Counted from the first letter of the stretch, positions 21,696 through 31,340 are shown. The stretch: DNA of 53,366 nucleotides from an uncultured Candidatus Saccharibacteria bacterium (GCA_938046115.1 CALIXX010000039.1:1-53366), one strand, 5' to 3'. Translations and numbers: made by a program. Notes: a model not told the origin generated them from the sequence alone.

Positions 21696-24143
21696 TTACC
21701 GTTTATACTCTGGTGGGATGATTTCATCTGCTGTCACAACCTCTGGTGCACCATCAGTCTGGAAAGCTTGGCGAGCTTGCTCAAGCGTGACAGTAATGGT
21801 GCTGCCAGGTGCCACACTACCACTGAGCATCTGGCGTGCCACAGTGTTCTCCACCGCTTTTTGCACCACGCGGCGCATCGGGCGAGCACCAAGCCGTGGG
21901 TCGTAGCCACGTTCGACGAGAAAGAGCTTAGCATCATACTCTACCGCGACCGAGACCTTTTGCTGGGCGAGTGTGGCATTGACTCCCTCGAGAATGAGGT
22001 CGAGCACTTGCACCAGCTCTTCCTTAGTAAACGGCCGGAAGAGAACGATTTCGTCAAAACGGTTGAGGAACTCGGGCCGGAACTGACCACTGTTGATGAG
22101 CTCGTCGGTAAACTGCTGTTCGAATTGCTCAAGTTTATAGCCATGCTCGATATATTCGCGGATGCGGTCAGCTCCAGCGTTGCTCGTGGCAATGACAATC
22201 GCATCGCGGAAGCTCACCTCACGGTTCTTAATATCGCGCAGGATCCCCTCATCCAGCAACTGCAGCAAGGTTGCCAGTACCTCTGGTGCGGCCTTCTCAA
22301 TCTCATCCAATAGCACCACACTAAAGGGCTGCTTCATCACCTGGGCAGTGAGGCTGGCTGGGTCGTCAGCGCCATCGGCAATTAGGCGCGACACATCCTC
22401 TGGCCGGACATACTCGTTGAGGTCAATCCGGACAATCTTGCCCTCACCACCAAAGTACACGTCAGCCAGAGCCTTACTTAACTCCGTCTTACCCACCCCT
22501 GTTGGCCCAAGAAATAGGAAGGTGCCAATTGGCCGATTTTGGTTGCGCACACCAGCTCGTGCTCGGCGCAGGGCGTCGCTTACCACGCTGACCGCTCGCG
22601 TTTGGTTGACCATTCGCTGGTGGATAAGCGCCTCCATATTGAGCAGCCGCTCACGATCATCTGCAGTATTTGCCACACTTATCTTTACATCCATCGTTTG
22701 CTCAATGGCTTGCTGCACCGATTGCTTTGTTACAATACCATCCTCGTGGTAGCTCGCGGCCGACTCGAGCAGCTTGATGGCTTGGCCCGGCATGGCGAGA
22801 TCATGAATATAGCGCGCACTGAGCCGATATGCCTCACGCAGCGCTTGATAGCGGTAAGCCACATGGCGCTGCCCCTCAGTAATGACGGCTTGCTCTTGCA
22901 GGACGCGCAGTGTCTCAGCTTCGCTTGTGGGTGCTATGGAGATGCGATTGAGCGCATTAGCAAGCGATGGGTTGCGCCGGCCAATCTGCAAAAATCGCTG
23001 CTCATCCATACTCAAAATAACCCTCAGGCGCCCTGCCTCGAGAATAGGCAGCAGTACGTTGGTAAGATCCACCGCGCCAATTCCTTCTTCGAAGAACAAC
23101 TGAGCATTATCCAAGCAGATGATGATATTCTTGGCAGTATATGCCTCACCAAGGACGCGCATAACAAGGTTCTCGAGCTCACCTCGGCCTGGTGCCGCAG
23201 CGATGAGCGACGATGAGTCGAGAATGAACACCTGCCGAAACTTGAGACTACTCGGCAAATGCGCCGAGGCATCGAGGAGCCGCTCGGCAAAGGCGTGGAT
23301 GATGGTCGTCTTGCCTGTGCCAGCCTGCCCTACCAGCACGGCATTCTGCCGCCCACGGGTGCCGAAGATGTCGATGAGCTGATCAATCGCCTTGGTGTGC
23401 GACGCCACATCAACAGAGAACATCCCGCCACCACGACTAATTTGCTCACTAATATACTGCCCAAAGCGGCGCAGCAGTGGGATATAACCAAACGACCAAT
23501 CGCGCGCCACCCCACCAGTGCGCCGCGGCTGATGAATCTGTGCCACCAACTGGCGCAAGTGGTGCTGCCACTGCACCGCGCCATCGAGATCTTCGTCGTC
23601 AAGCTGGAGTTCTGCCAAGATATTTTGGTAGCCAGGCACACTACGCACCAAAGCCACCATAAGCACACTACCAGTGATTTGCTCGAGCTGGTTGTACTGA
23701 CGGATGCGATCGGCAAATTGCCAAAACTCGGGCATAATGCTCGGGTCGTCACTCACGAGATCCTGCATAAGCGCCGGGCTGAGACCGAGTCGCAATGCCA
23801 TAAACAGCCCATCATTGACTGAGCGCAATGCCCATGCAATATCGCGTGGTGTTGGCGCGGCGGGTAACCGACCCAAGACGTCACCTGTAAGCAACCCGTC
23901 AGCCGTGCTACCACTGATAGGTAAATGCGCAATCTCACCCTGATACCACCGGTGGAGCCCATATGGCACCACAGCCAGGCTCGCGATAAACCACCCCAGT
24001 GGTAATTCCACCGCCAGCAAGGCTCCCGCTCCTGCTATAAGAAGCATAAATGGCGCCCACCACCAGTGATCGAAGCGGCCCATCTGCACACCCAAGCGAG
24101 CCTTCTTAGCACGCAAGCTATCGTAATGAAAGTCGCTTACCAT
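21696..24143 (-). CDS. membrane-anchored Clp-type AAA+ ATPase with two ATPase domains
   Basis: 815 residues. Two membrane helices lie near the N-terminus (PFMLLIAGAGALLAVELPL and GWFIASLAVVPYG). A Clp_N-like helical region follows, then D1 (Walker A GQAGTGKTT, 272-280 by this start) and D2 (Walker A GPTGVGKTE, 546-553; Walker B VVLLDEIEKA, 609-617; sensor IATSNAG; arginine finger FRPEFLNRFDE) and the D2-small domain. In D1 the Walker B motif reads IIICLDNAQ, with Asn where the catalytic Glu is expected, so D1 may bind but not hydrolyse ATP. No ClpB-type middle domain is present. Start: this ATG overlaps the stop of the upstream membrane-protein gene. Confidence 0.85.
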   Translation of the reverse strand: MVSDFHYDSLRAKKARLGVQMGRFDHWWWAPFMLLIAGAGALLAVELPLGWFIASLAVVPYGLHRWYQGEIAHLPISGSTADGLLTGDVLGRLPAAPTPRDIAWALRSVNDGLFMALRLGLSPALMQDLVSDDPSIMPEFWQFADRIRQYNQLEQITGSVLMVALVRSVPGYQNILAELQLDDEDLDGAVQWQHHLRQLVAQIHQPRRTGGVARDWSFGYIPLLRRFGQYISEQISRGGGMFSVDVASHTKAIDQLIDIFGTRGRQNAVLVGQAGTGKTTIIHAFAERLLDASAHLPSSLKFRQVFILDSSSLIAAAPGRGELENLVMRVLGEAYTAKNIIICLDNAQLFFEEGIGAVDLTNVLLPILEAGRLRVILSMDEQRFLQIGRRNPSLANALNRISIAPTSEAETLRVLQEQAVITEGQRHVAYRYQALREAYRLSARYIHDLAMPGQAIKLLESAASYHEDGIVTKQSVQQAIEQTMDVKISVANTADDRERLLNMEALIHQRMVNQTRAVSVVSDALRRARAGVRNQNRPIGTFLFLGPTGVGKTELSKALADVYFGGEGKIVRIDLNEYVRPEDVSRLIADGADDPASLTAQVMKQPFSVVLLDEIEKAAPEVLATLLQLLDEGILRDIKNREVSFRDAIVIATSNAGADRIREYIEHGYKLEQFEQQFTDELINSGQFRPEFLNRFDEIVLFRPFTKEELVQVLDLILEGVNATLAQQKVSVAVEYDAKLFLVERGYDPRLGARPMRRVVQKAVENTVARQMLSGSVAPGSTITVTLEQARQAFQTDGAPEVVTADEIIPPEYKR

Positions 24144-24514
24144 GGCAGCCACCCCACTATCGCAAACCCCGCCCCCAGCAGTGGCAACACGGGCACAAGC
24201 GCCCACGCAATAATAAAGACAAGCCCCGCCGCAGCGGTTACTGTTAGCGCGACAATGCCAAAAATAATCATAAAGCTCCGCACGATGCCGCCAATCGTCC
24301 GCGAGATGAGGCGGTCAAAAAAAGCCCGAATCTGCACGCCAATCGGCCCATCCACCGCTCCTGCCGATATCTGTCGAAACGGCGCAAACCATGTTCGCAC
24401 CAGGAGATCAATTGAAAAATAGTCAAATACACTCACCAACTTTCCCCACACCGTCGTGATCCGCCGCCACCACCCAGCGCCATACCACCACGCAAAAAAT
24501 CCAACCACTATCAT
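24137..24514 (-). CDS. small membrane protein, partner of the Clp ATPase
   Basis: About 125 residues: an aromatic N-terminal hydrophobic segment (MIVVGFFAWWYGAGWW), an amphipathic middle part, and two strongly hydrophobic segments at the end. No known domain recognised. Its stop overlaps the start of the ATPase gene, so the products are probably made together and may form a membrane complex. TACAAT ends 7 bases before the ATG at 24514 with TAGCAC 17 bases further up, which favours this start over the ATG at 24523 that lies inside the -10 box. Confidence 0.65.
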   Translation of the reverse strand: MIVVGFFAWWYGAGWWRRITTVWGKLVSVFDYFSIDLLVRTWFAPFRQISAGAVDGPIGVQIRAFFDRLISRTIGGIVRSFMIIFGIVALTVTAAAGLVFIIAWALVPVLPLLGAGFAIVGWLPW

Positions 24515-24596
24515 ACTATGCATTGTAGCGCACTAGCGTAATTTGTGCTATATATCGCACCATAAATAAAGGGTGATTCATGCTATAATAAGCACC

Positions 24597-25865
24597 ATGA
24601 TTCGTATTACAACTCTTGTGGGCAAAGGGGTGCAGCGCGCAGCTCGGTTGCGCGGTGGTGGTTCGGCATTGCCAGGCCTCGTCGTCGAGAAGCTCGATCG
24701 GCATTTTCTTGCCCGTACGCTTGATGCTCTACCGCATGGTGTGGTGGTAGTAAGTGGCACTAACGGCAAGACAACCACTACCAAGATGGTTGTAGCTCTA
24801 CTGGAAAGCCAAGGCCTCCGCGTCTTTACTAATCGCACGGGGAGCAACTTTACCCGCGGCGTGGCAGCAGCACTGCTTGAGGCGGTTGATACCCATGGTG
24901 TTTTGCCAGCGGATATTGCTGTGCTGGAGCTCGACGAAGCGCATGCCGTGCACTTCGTGCAGCAAGTTGCCCCACGCTATTGTTTACTACTCAACGTCCT
25001 GCGCGACCAACTCGATCGCTTTGGCGAGATTGACTACACGGCGCAGCTGCTTCACACCATTGCCATGCGCACCACAAATGGCATTGTTCTCAATGGCGAC
25101 GACCCACGGCTAACGCGGCAAGAATTTACCGCTGATCTCACAGCACCAATAAGCCGCTACGGCGTCGATCCATCACTCGCTCACCTCTTCCCAAGCGACG
25201 ATACCATGCGAAGCGCCTCAGCCCAAGCTGCAGCAACTACCAATGCTGATGTGACACTATGCGGCTTGTCCGACCAAGCTGCCACCTTCCGCTTCGACGA
25301 TTCCGATCATCCTGTCTCACTGAAGCTCAAGGGTAGCTACAATGCCCAAAACGCTGCAGGAGCACTTACCCTCGTCCGTACTATTCTGCAAGATAAACTC
25401 GATACGCCCGCCATGCTCGCTGCCCTAGCTCAGGTCGAGCCAGCCTTTGGCCGCGGCGAAGCCCTGACCGTCAATGGCCAGCCCTGCGAGCTTGTCCTCG
25501 TCAAGAACCCGAGCGGTTTCCGCCTGAGCCTGGCATCGTTTGACCCTCACAAGACTGCTACAATGATTGCCATCAACGACCAGTACGCCGACGGCCGCGA
25601 TATGAGTTGGCTATGGGATGTCGACTTCGACACGCTTCGGCCCACTGGCGTGGCAATGGTGAGTGGTGTGCGCGCCTACGATATGGCGCTGCGCCTCCAG
25701 TATGACGAGGTAGAAGCTCGGCGCGTTGTACCTGGCCTCAAGCAAGCTCTGGCAGAGTTTGTCCAGGCCAACCGCGGCACCCCCTTGCGCATCTACTGTA
25801 CTTATACCGCCATGCTTGCCTTGCGGCGCGAATTAGCTCATTACACAGAGGTAAATGCTGTATGA
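24597..25865 (+). CDS. murT: MurT, lipid II isoglutaminyl synthase ligase subunit
   Basis: With GatD it amidates the D-glutamate of lipid II stem peptides, using ATP. 422 residues, Mur-ligase-like: P-loop GTNGKTTTT at 54-62, LNVLRDQLDRFGE at 132-144, LNGDDPRL, and the NAQNAAGAL segment of the middle domain, then the C-terminal MurT domain with VLVKNPSGF and INDQYADGRDMSWLWD. The four-cysteine zinc ribbon known from the Staphylococcus aureus enzyme is not visible after LNGDDPRL. TATAAT (24584-24589) ends 7 bases before the ATG and fixes this start. The gene overlaps gatD by four bases. Confidence 0.93.
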   Translation: MIRITTLVGKGVQRAARLRGGGSALPGLVVEKLDRHFLARTLDALPHGVVVVSGTNGKTTTTKMVVALLESQGLRVFTNRTGSNFTRGVAAALLEAVDTHGVLPADIAVLELDEAHAVHFVQQVAPRYCLLLNVLRDQLDRFGEIDYTAQLLHTIAMRTTNGIVLNGDDPRLTRQEFTADLTAPISRYGVDPSLAHLFPSDDTMRSASAQAAATTNADVTLCGLSDQAATFRFDDSDHPVSLKLKGSYNAQNAAGALTLVRTILQDKLDTPAMLAALAQVEPAFGRGEALTVNGQPCELVLVKNPSGFRLSLASFDPHKTATMIAINDQYADGRDMSWLWDVDFDTLRPTGVAMVSGVRAYDMALRLQYDEVEARRVVPGLKQALAEFVQANRGTPLRIYCTYTAMLALRRELAHYTEVNAV

Positions 25866-26587
25866 AAGACAACACTATCACCATCCTCCAACTCTACCCT
25901 CACGCCATGAATATCTATGGTGACTGGGGTAATACTCTCACGCTCAAGCGACGGCTCGAGTGGTATGGCTACAACGTACGGCTCGTTGAGTATAACCCAG
26001 GCGACACCTTCCCGGCTGATATTGACATCATTGTAGGTGGCGGTGGCCAAGACTCTGGCCAAGCTACCATCCAGGATGATTTACTAGCGATTGGCCCCAC
26101 CCTGCAGCGCCTCGCTGATGATGGCGTGCCGATGCTGGTAGTATGTGGGCTCTACCAGCTATTTGGGCGATTCTTTAAGACCACTCAGGGAGCGATCATT
26201 CGTGGAATTGGTCTCTTTGATATCGAGACAGTCGCTGGCGAGCAGCGCCTGATTGGCAATATCGTCACTGCCAGCAGCGACTTTGGTGAAGTCATTGGCT
26301 ATGAGAACCACAGCGGCCTCACAACCCTTGGGCACAGCGTGCCACCCCTGGGTATCGTATCGCGCGGGGCGGGCAACAATGGTACCGACCAAACCGAAGG
26401 TGCGCGCTACCGCAATGTGATCGGCACCTACCTGCATGGCTCAATTCTACCTAAGAATCCACGCATTGCCGACTTCCTGATCGAGCAAGCAGTATCGCGG
26501 CGCTATGGTGAATTTGCGCCCTCTGTCCTCATCGATGACACCTTTGCCACCAAGGCACGCACTGTTGCGAGCAAGCGACCACGCTAG
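25862..26587 (+). CDS. gatD: GatD, glutamine amidotransferase subunit of lipid II amidation
   Basis: Class I glutaminase domain that supplies ammonia to MurT. 241 residues: nucleophile C95 in LVVCGLYQLFG, catalytic H192 in GTYLHGSILPKNP, and the opening GDWGNTLTLKRRL segment typical of CobB/CobQ-like GatD proteins. The ATG overlaps the TGA of murT, so the subunits are translationally coupled. Together with murA and murB it shows that this organism builds and tailors its own peptidoglycan. Confidence 0.95.
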   Translation: MKDNTITILQLYPHAMNIYGDWGNTLTLKRRLEWYGYNVRLVEYNPGDTFPADIDIIVGGGGQDSGQATIQDDLLAIGPTLQRLADDGVPMLVVCGLYQLFGRFFKTTQGAIIRGIGLFDIETVAGEQRLIGNIVTASSDFGEVIGYENHSGLTTLGHSVPPLGIVSRGAGNNGTDQTEGARYRNVIGTYLHGSILPKNPRIADFLIEQAVSRRYGEFAPSVLIDDTFATKARTVASKRPR

Positions 26588-26726
26588 CGTGTCGCTATGC
26601 CGTCTCTCGGTGCTTGTGTTATGGAGCAATCAGTGTTGAGCACTGAAGCCTCAGGACTAGACTCCCTCACCACAACATTAGACAATCTTAAGCATACTTT
26701 TAGCAAACCTGCTATACTAGATCATT

Positions 26727-27887
26727 GTGACAACCCAACCAAAAGCCAGCGCGTCCTCTGTTGGGCGCATCGTTAGTCTCGACCTGATGCGCGGGTGGTT
26801 TTTGGTTATCATTATTCTCGACCATCTCACCTACTTCCCCAATGGCCTCACTTTCCTCACTGGCGACAGTCGTCTCGCTGTCTCGGCAGCCGAAGGGTTC
26901 TTCATTATATCCGGCCTTGTCTTGGGCATTGTGCGTGGTGCCAAGCTCCGCACGCAGCCCCTCATGGCAGCGACGCGCTTGCTCTGGAAGCGGGCTGGTA
27001 CGCTCTACCTCACGAGCATTATAGTGACGATACTATCGCTCTTGATTAGCTGGTTCTTTATTGATAATAAAGGTGTCAAGTTGCCCTTGCCGCTACCCGA
27101 TGGTAATTGGCTTGGCCTGGCGTGGGATATTATTACCTTACAGCAATTCTACGGCTGGGCGGACTATTTGCGCCTGTATGCACTGTTTATTGCGGTAGCA
27201 CCAGGCGCGCTCTGGCTACTGCGGCGCGGCAAGTGGTATATCGTGCTAGGACTCAGCCTACTGGTGTGGGCGCTAACACCACGGCCAGTCAGTGAACTAT
27301 ACCAACCGCTCACCTGGCAGGTGCTATTCTTCATGGCCTTTGCCCTGGGCTACCACCTACCAGAGATTACTACACGCTGGCAATCGTGGCCGCTGCGCCG
27401 TCGACGCATTATCAAGCGCAGTATTGCAACGCTCTTCGCCCTCACACTCTTTACCGACGCATACGTCACCTTTGTGGCACATGGGCTGGGCGATGGCTTT
27501 CATCAAGCGCTTGCCGCGGCCGATACCGCACTCGACAATCAGTTCCTCAAGCTCGACCTACCACTGCCTCGCCTTACTCTATCGTGGCTCTGGTTTGCTG
27601 GGTTCTTTATGCTGTTTCGGCGGTTCGAGGATCGCATCAAGCGCTGGCTAGGCTGGATTTTGCTGCCGTTTGGCCATAATTCGCTCTATGTGTATACGGT
27701 GCATGCGTTCGTTATTCTCATCATACATCTCTTTGTGGCACCAGATTATTATATTAGCGATTTTTATTTTACGTCGGTCGATCGTTTCCACGAGATCCCG
27801 GCCAACTTTGCCTTATCCGTCAGTGCACTTGCGCTTATCTACCTTGCCGTCAAGACAAAGTTTTTGATGAAGATTATTCCACGCTAA
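26727..27887 (+). CDS. OpgC-like membrane acyltransferase-family protein
   Basis: 386 residues with about ten membrane helices. The N-terminus RIVSLDLMRGWFLVIIILDHLTYFP and AAEGFFIISGLVLGIVRG match the OpgC_C/acyltransferase-3-like family, whose members modify periplasmic glucans or surface glycans. The start is GTG at 26727; TATACT (26713-26718) ends eight bases before it, and there is no ribosome site. Donor and acceptor are unknown. It lies between the lipid II amidation pair and a GT-C enzyme, so an envelope role is likely. Confidence 0.75.
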   Translation: MTTQPKASASSVGRIVSLDLMRGWFLVIIILDHLTYFPNGLTFLTGDSRLAVSAAEGFFIISGLVLGIVRGAKLRTQPLMAATRLLWKRAGTLYLTSIIVTILSLLISWFFIDNKGVKLPLPLPDGNWLGLAWDIITLQQFYGWADYLRLYALFIAVAPGALWLLRRGKWYIVLGLSLLVWALTPRPVSELYQPLTWQVLFFMAFALGYHLPEITTRWQSWPLRRRRIIKRSIATLFALTLFTDAYVTFVAHGLGDGFHQALAAADTALDNQFLKLDLPLPRLTLSWLWFAGFFMLFRRFEDRIKRWLGWILLPFGHNSLYVYTVHAFVILIIHLFVAPDYYISDFYFTSVDRFHEIPANFALSVSALALIYLAVKTKFLMKIIPR

Positions 27888-27970
27888 CAGGGATCAGCTA
27901 GAGAGATAGACTTTCTTTTGTTTCATTAATCTATCCCATTAATTAATTCGTCTTACTATACATCTCCCAT

Positions 27971-27998
27971 AAAAAAACAGAGGCCGCGCGAGCCTCAA
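27971..27998 (-). terminator. terminator after tRNA-Arg(CCG)
   Basis: On the minus strand GAGGC and GCCTC enclose TCGCGCG and are followed by TGTTTTTTT. Confidence 0.6.
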
Positions 27999-28005
27999 TT
28001 ATCTA

Positions 28006-28082
28006 TGGTATACCCGGCAGGGTTCGAACCTGCGACCTTTGGTTCCGGAAACCAACGCTCTATCCAGCTGAGCTACGGGTAC
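28006..28082 (-). tRNA. tRNA-Arg (anticodon CCG)
   Basis: On the minus strand the acceptor GTACCCG pairs with CGGGTAT (one G-U), the anticodon stem TTGGT/ACCAA holds TTCCGGA, and the T arm is GCAGGTTCGAACCCTGC. Anticodon CCG reads CGG. CCA is encoded. A minus-strand TACAAT lies just upstream. Confidence 0.95.
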
Positions 28083-28159
28083 GTATAGTGGTATTGTACC
28101 ACGGATGATTATGGCTTTGCTAGTGGATTTTTTGCCGACAAATCGGTACTATAAAAGAT

Positions 28160-29764
28160 ATGAGTAAACAACTAGCGCGGCAACAATCTGCCGCTCGGGT
28201 CAAGAATTCCGCCCTTATTCTCGCTAATCGACTATTTCCCCTTGTCTGCAAGATGCGACGCCATTGGTTTCGCATCGCCATTGTACTAGCACCACTGGTG
28301 GCAATGGCGCTGTGCTGGTGGATTGGCAGCCAGCAAAGTGTGTGGTTTGATGAGGCATATTCGGTGTGGCTGGCCAAGCAGCCAATCAGTGAACTCATTC
28401 GCCTCACCAGTATCGATACACACCCGCCGCTCTACTATCTCATCCTCAAACTCTGGGCCAGCGTATGGGGCTATAGTGAGCCAGCCCTGCGCTTCTTCAG
28501 CATCCTCTGCTATGGCGGCGCGATGGTTGGTATGGGGTGTTTCGTGCGGCGCTGGTTTGGTAAGCGCGCCGCGGGGTATACACTCCTCACACTGATTGGC
28601 ACACCCCTACTCATGCGCTACGGCTTCGAGATACGAATGTATGCGCTGGGGTCGTTGATTGGTGTAAGTGCAACCGCCGTACTGGCACGCGCTTGGCACG
28701 ATGATCGCTGGCGCGACTGGATGCTCTATGCGGTGCTTGTCGCCTTCGGTATGGGGACGCTGTATTATAGCGCCTTGCTCTGGCTAGCCCAGCTACTCTG
28801 GCTCATGGTTATGACCTACCGTCGCCAAGGTCTACAACAGTGGTGGAAACTGCCGTGGCTCTGGGCGTATGTAGTGAGCTTCATGCTATTCTTACCGTGG
28901 CTACCGACCTTCCTGGGGCAAATTGGCAATGGTGCTTTAGCCGAGATTGGCCAGCCGATGAACCTGCAGAATTTGCTTGGCATCGCATCCTTCAACATGA
29001 TTTATAAGCCATCTTGGTTGCTAGGCGTTGTGTCGTCGCAACTTGTCCTTATTATTATCTGTGCCGTTGCGTGGGCGTGGCCCCGTGCAATGCGTTCGTT
29101 GCCGCATCCCGAGCTTGCTTGGCTATTGCTTGCTCATGTGGGCGTACCAGCTGCAGCATTAATCGTTGTGTCACTATCTGCTCCAATGTATGTCGAGCGC
29201 TACCTTGCTCACGTAGCAATCAGTGGTGTTGCTATAGCAAGCGTCGTCCTCTATACAGCCTGCGTAGCCCTGCATCGTTCGCCATTGCGCTGGCACAAGG
29301 CCGTATCAACCGCTCTCTTGGTACTTCTGCCAGTAGTTATGTTTTATGGCATGGTGCAGTTATCACTGCAGGGTAACTTCAACTTCCAGCGCGATGAGCG
29401 ACCCAATGTGAAGCAAATTGCCACTCAGCTCGACACCACCTGCCACGATGGGAGTGTCATCCTTGCGGCCGACCCGTACATCGCCATAGAGATAAGCTAT
29501 TATCTCGAGCAAGCGCAGTCGCATTGCCCCATCTACATGGCCTATGTGGGCGGCCCACTGATGGGCGGCTACGCACCACTCGAAGGGAGTACCACGTACC
29601 GCAAGGTAGCCGACACCACTCAGCCCTTTACCGATGCCAAAAAAATCAACGTTCTCTACTATAGCAGCTCGACCGCAACTACCGCCCCAACACTACCCAG
29701 TGCCTACACCCTGCGCTCCGTCACTGGTGACCCACTGGTGCTGATGCAGTTTGCTCGTGACTAG
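28160..29764 (+). CDS. GT-C family membrane glycosyltransferase (PMT/ArnT-like)
   Basis: 534 residues with about ten to twelve membrane helices. The first external loop carries VWFDEAYSVWLA (catalytic Asp of the GT-C fold) followed by DTHPPLYYLILKLW, the two motifs typical of GT39/83-like enzymes that use polyprenyl-phosphate sugars. Acceptor unknown: protein (pilin, S-layer) or envelope glycan. TACTAT ends 7 bases before the ATG, with no ribosome site. The C-terminal 130 residues are an extracytosolic domain. Confidence 0.82.
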   Translation: MSKQLARQQSAARVKNSALILANRLFPLVCKMRRHWFRIAIVLAPLVAMALCWWIGSQQSVWFDEAYSVWLAKQPISELIRLTSIDTHPPLYYLILKLWASVWGYSEPALRFFSILCYGGAMVGMGCFVRRWFGKRAAGYTLLTLIGTPLLMRYGFEIRMYALGSLIGVSATAVLARAWHDDRWRDWMLYAVLVAFGMGTLYYSALLWLAQLLWLMVMTYRRQGLQQWWKLPWLWAYVVSFMLFLPWLPTFLGQIGNGALAEIGQPMNLQNLLGIASFNMIYKPSWLLGVVSSQLVLIIICAVAWAWPRAMRSLPHPELAWLLLAHVGVPAAALIVVSLSAPMYVERYLAHVAISGVAIASVVLYTACVALHRSPLRWHKAVSTALLVLLPVVMFYGMVQLSLQGNFNFQRDERPNVKQIATQLDTTCHDGSVILAADPYIAIEISYYLEQAQSHCPIYMAYVGGPLMGGYAPLEGSTTYRKVADTTQPFTDAKKINVLYYSSSTATTAPTLPSAYTLRSVTGDPLVLMQFARD

Positions 29765-29821
29765 TGCTCGAGCATTATACCATCTCTACAGTGGCGGATA
29801 ATTCATAGCCTCACCTATTAA

Positions 29822-29850
29822 TTGCAGATTACCCCGCCATCATCTACACT
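29822..29850 (+). promoter_or_regulatory. promoter of the DUF308 gene
   Basis: TTGCAG (29822-29827), a 17-base spacer and TACACT (29845-29850), followed by a leader with AAGGAGG. Confidence 0.6.
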
Positions 29851-29870
29851 AGAAGGATAAGGAGGCATGT

Positions 29871-30479
29871 ATGATTGAACAACTCAAAAGACATATTATT
29901 GGTGCGTGGTGGGTAATTATTATCATGAGCCTGTCGTTGATTATCTTTGGTGGCGTCTCGCTTGCGATGCCGGCAGTGACTCTCACTGTTTTGATGACAG
30001 TGCTTGCTGTTTTGATCATCGTCTGGGGTCTATCACAGCTAGTGCGTGGCTTGCAGGTGGCAGATGGCCAAGCCAAGGCATTTCTCGTGGTGGCAGGTGC
30101 GCTGCTTATTCTGCTTGGCGCGGTGATGCTTGCCAACCCTCGGGTTAGTGTGGCAACGCTCAGCTTTGTCCTTGGCTGGGTAGTAATGCTCCGCAGCCTC
30201 ATCGACCTTGTACTCAGCCGCATCTTTCCCGCCAGGAGCCGTACGCGAGCGCTCTGGCTCATGTCTGGCGTGATCGGTGTGATCGTGAGTTTCATCCTCT
30301 GGCTCTTCCCTATCGGCAGTGCCCAGCTTTTCGTCCAAATCGTTGGTGGTTATGCACTGGTTAATGGCATCATTCTCCTCACCAATGCCATTGAGCTGCG
30401 CCGCACGGTGGGCCGTCGTATGCGCAGGCATCGCACAGTTCATAAACCAATCGACCGGGGTGAGGTGATTGATCTGTAG
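29871..30479 (+). CDS. HdeD/DUF308 family membrane protein
   Basis: 202 residues with six membrane helices in three similar pairs, separated by short polar loops (GLQVADGQAKA, SRIFPARSRT), which is the HdeD/DUF308 pattern. Basic C-terminal tail. In E. coli HdeD belongs to acid resistance, but for most members the function is unknown. AAGGAGG stands 6-7 bases before the ATG, the strongest ribosome site of this region. Confidence 0.8.
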   Translation: MIEQLKRHIIGAWWVIIIMSLSLIIFGGVSLAMPAVTLTVLMTVLAVLIIVWGLSQLVRGLQVADGQAKAFLVVAGALLILLGAVMLANPRVSVATLSFVLGWVVMLRSLIDLVLSRIFPARSRTRALWLMSGVIGVIVSFILWLFPIGSAQLFVQIVGGYALVNGIILLTNAIELRRTVGRRMRRHRTVHKPIDRGEVIDL

Positions 30480-30761
30480 CATATATTACAATACTTACAC
30501 CTCAAAACTTGTGTTGTTTCCCCTCCTCAACCATTCTCAGGATCGACGTCTTACGAATACTAATCTCTCAGCATTAGTGCTGCAAGTCGGATTGCCGCAG
30601 CGAATTTTTTGTAAAGCAGCGAGAGAATGAAGCTAGTATAGAAAAAGGCTAAGCTTTAGGTTACAACATCGTAGCCCTGCCCTATTCATCGTTACCTTAG
30701 CCGGCAGAGTATACGGCTCGCGGAGAATAATTTGGTTTAGATCTTTATTGATGCTAAAATT
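30480..30761. other. gap between convergent genes
   Basis: 282 bases with no gene, clear hairpin or repeat that I can support. Confidence 0.3.
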
Positions 30762-31238
30762 TTACCTCTGCAACTCCGGCTCACACACTGCCGGTTGGGT
30801 TGGCTCAACGGCACGAATCACATGACAGTAGCGCAACACGCCATCGGTCGCTCGCGACTCATTTTCGCCAGATTGTGCCTGGTAGGCATCACACCCGCCC
30901 TCTTTGGGCTCACTCTCTGAGCCCTTTATATGATAGACAAGCCCCCGGGTGGTACGCGTCGTTGCCTCTATGCAGTATGTTGCCGATGCGACGTATTTGA
31001 GCGTCGCCGTAATATTCTCACTCTTATGATAATCAGCCGGGAGCGAGGTTGGGTAGCCATTATAAAACGTCCGGTAGGCCGTCATAGCCGCCCCTGCAGC
31101 CCGCAGATCACTCACGAGCTCCGTCTGGGCTGCACGCTGGCGCCACGCACCATATCCTACGACCGAAGCCGACACCAAAATAGCCAACACTGCCACCACG
31201 ACCAGAATCTCAACTAGCGTAAACCCTCGCTTATTCAT
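30762..31238 (-). CDS. type IV pilin-like protein, isolated gene
   Basis: 158 residues. Very short leader MNKRG, then FTLVEILVVVAVLAILVSASVVGYGAWRQ: cleavage after glycine 5 and the glutamate at +5. The C-terminal domain has four cysteines (TYCIE, GGCDA, RYCHV, AVCEP) that could form two disulphides. Fifth pilin-like gene of the window, 20 kb from the others. TATGAT (31245-31250, minus) lies exactly six bases before the ATG, so a leaderless mRNA is predicted. Confidence 0.88.
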   Translation of the reverse strand: MNKRGFTLVEILVVVAVLAILVSASVVGYGAWRQRAAQTELVSDLRAAGAAMTAYRTFYNGYPTSLPADYHKSENITATLKYVASATYCIEATTRTTRGLVYHIKGSESEPKEGGCDAYQAQSGENESRATDGVLRYCHVIRAVEPTQPAVCEPELQR

Positions 31239-31340
31239 GCCTTCATCATAACATAAGCGTCTTGGAGAGTACAGATGGTATTATTGTGTTTTGTCGATAC
31301 ATGATCGCCCACCCGCATTCACTGCCTGATCTGGGTTACT

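Noticed and set aside
22162..23216. Long plus-strand frames opposite the Clp ATPase gene
   Set aside because: They are antisense shadows of a gene with clear motifs; composition is Ser/Arg-rich as expected for such shadows.
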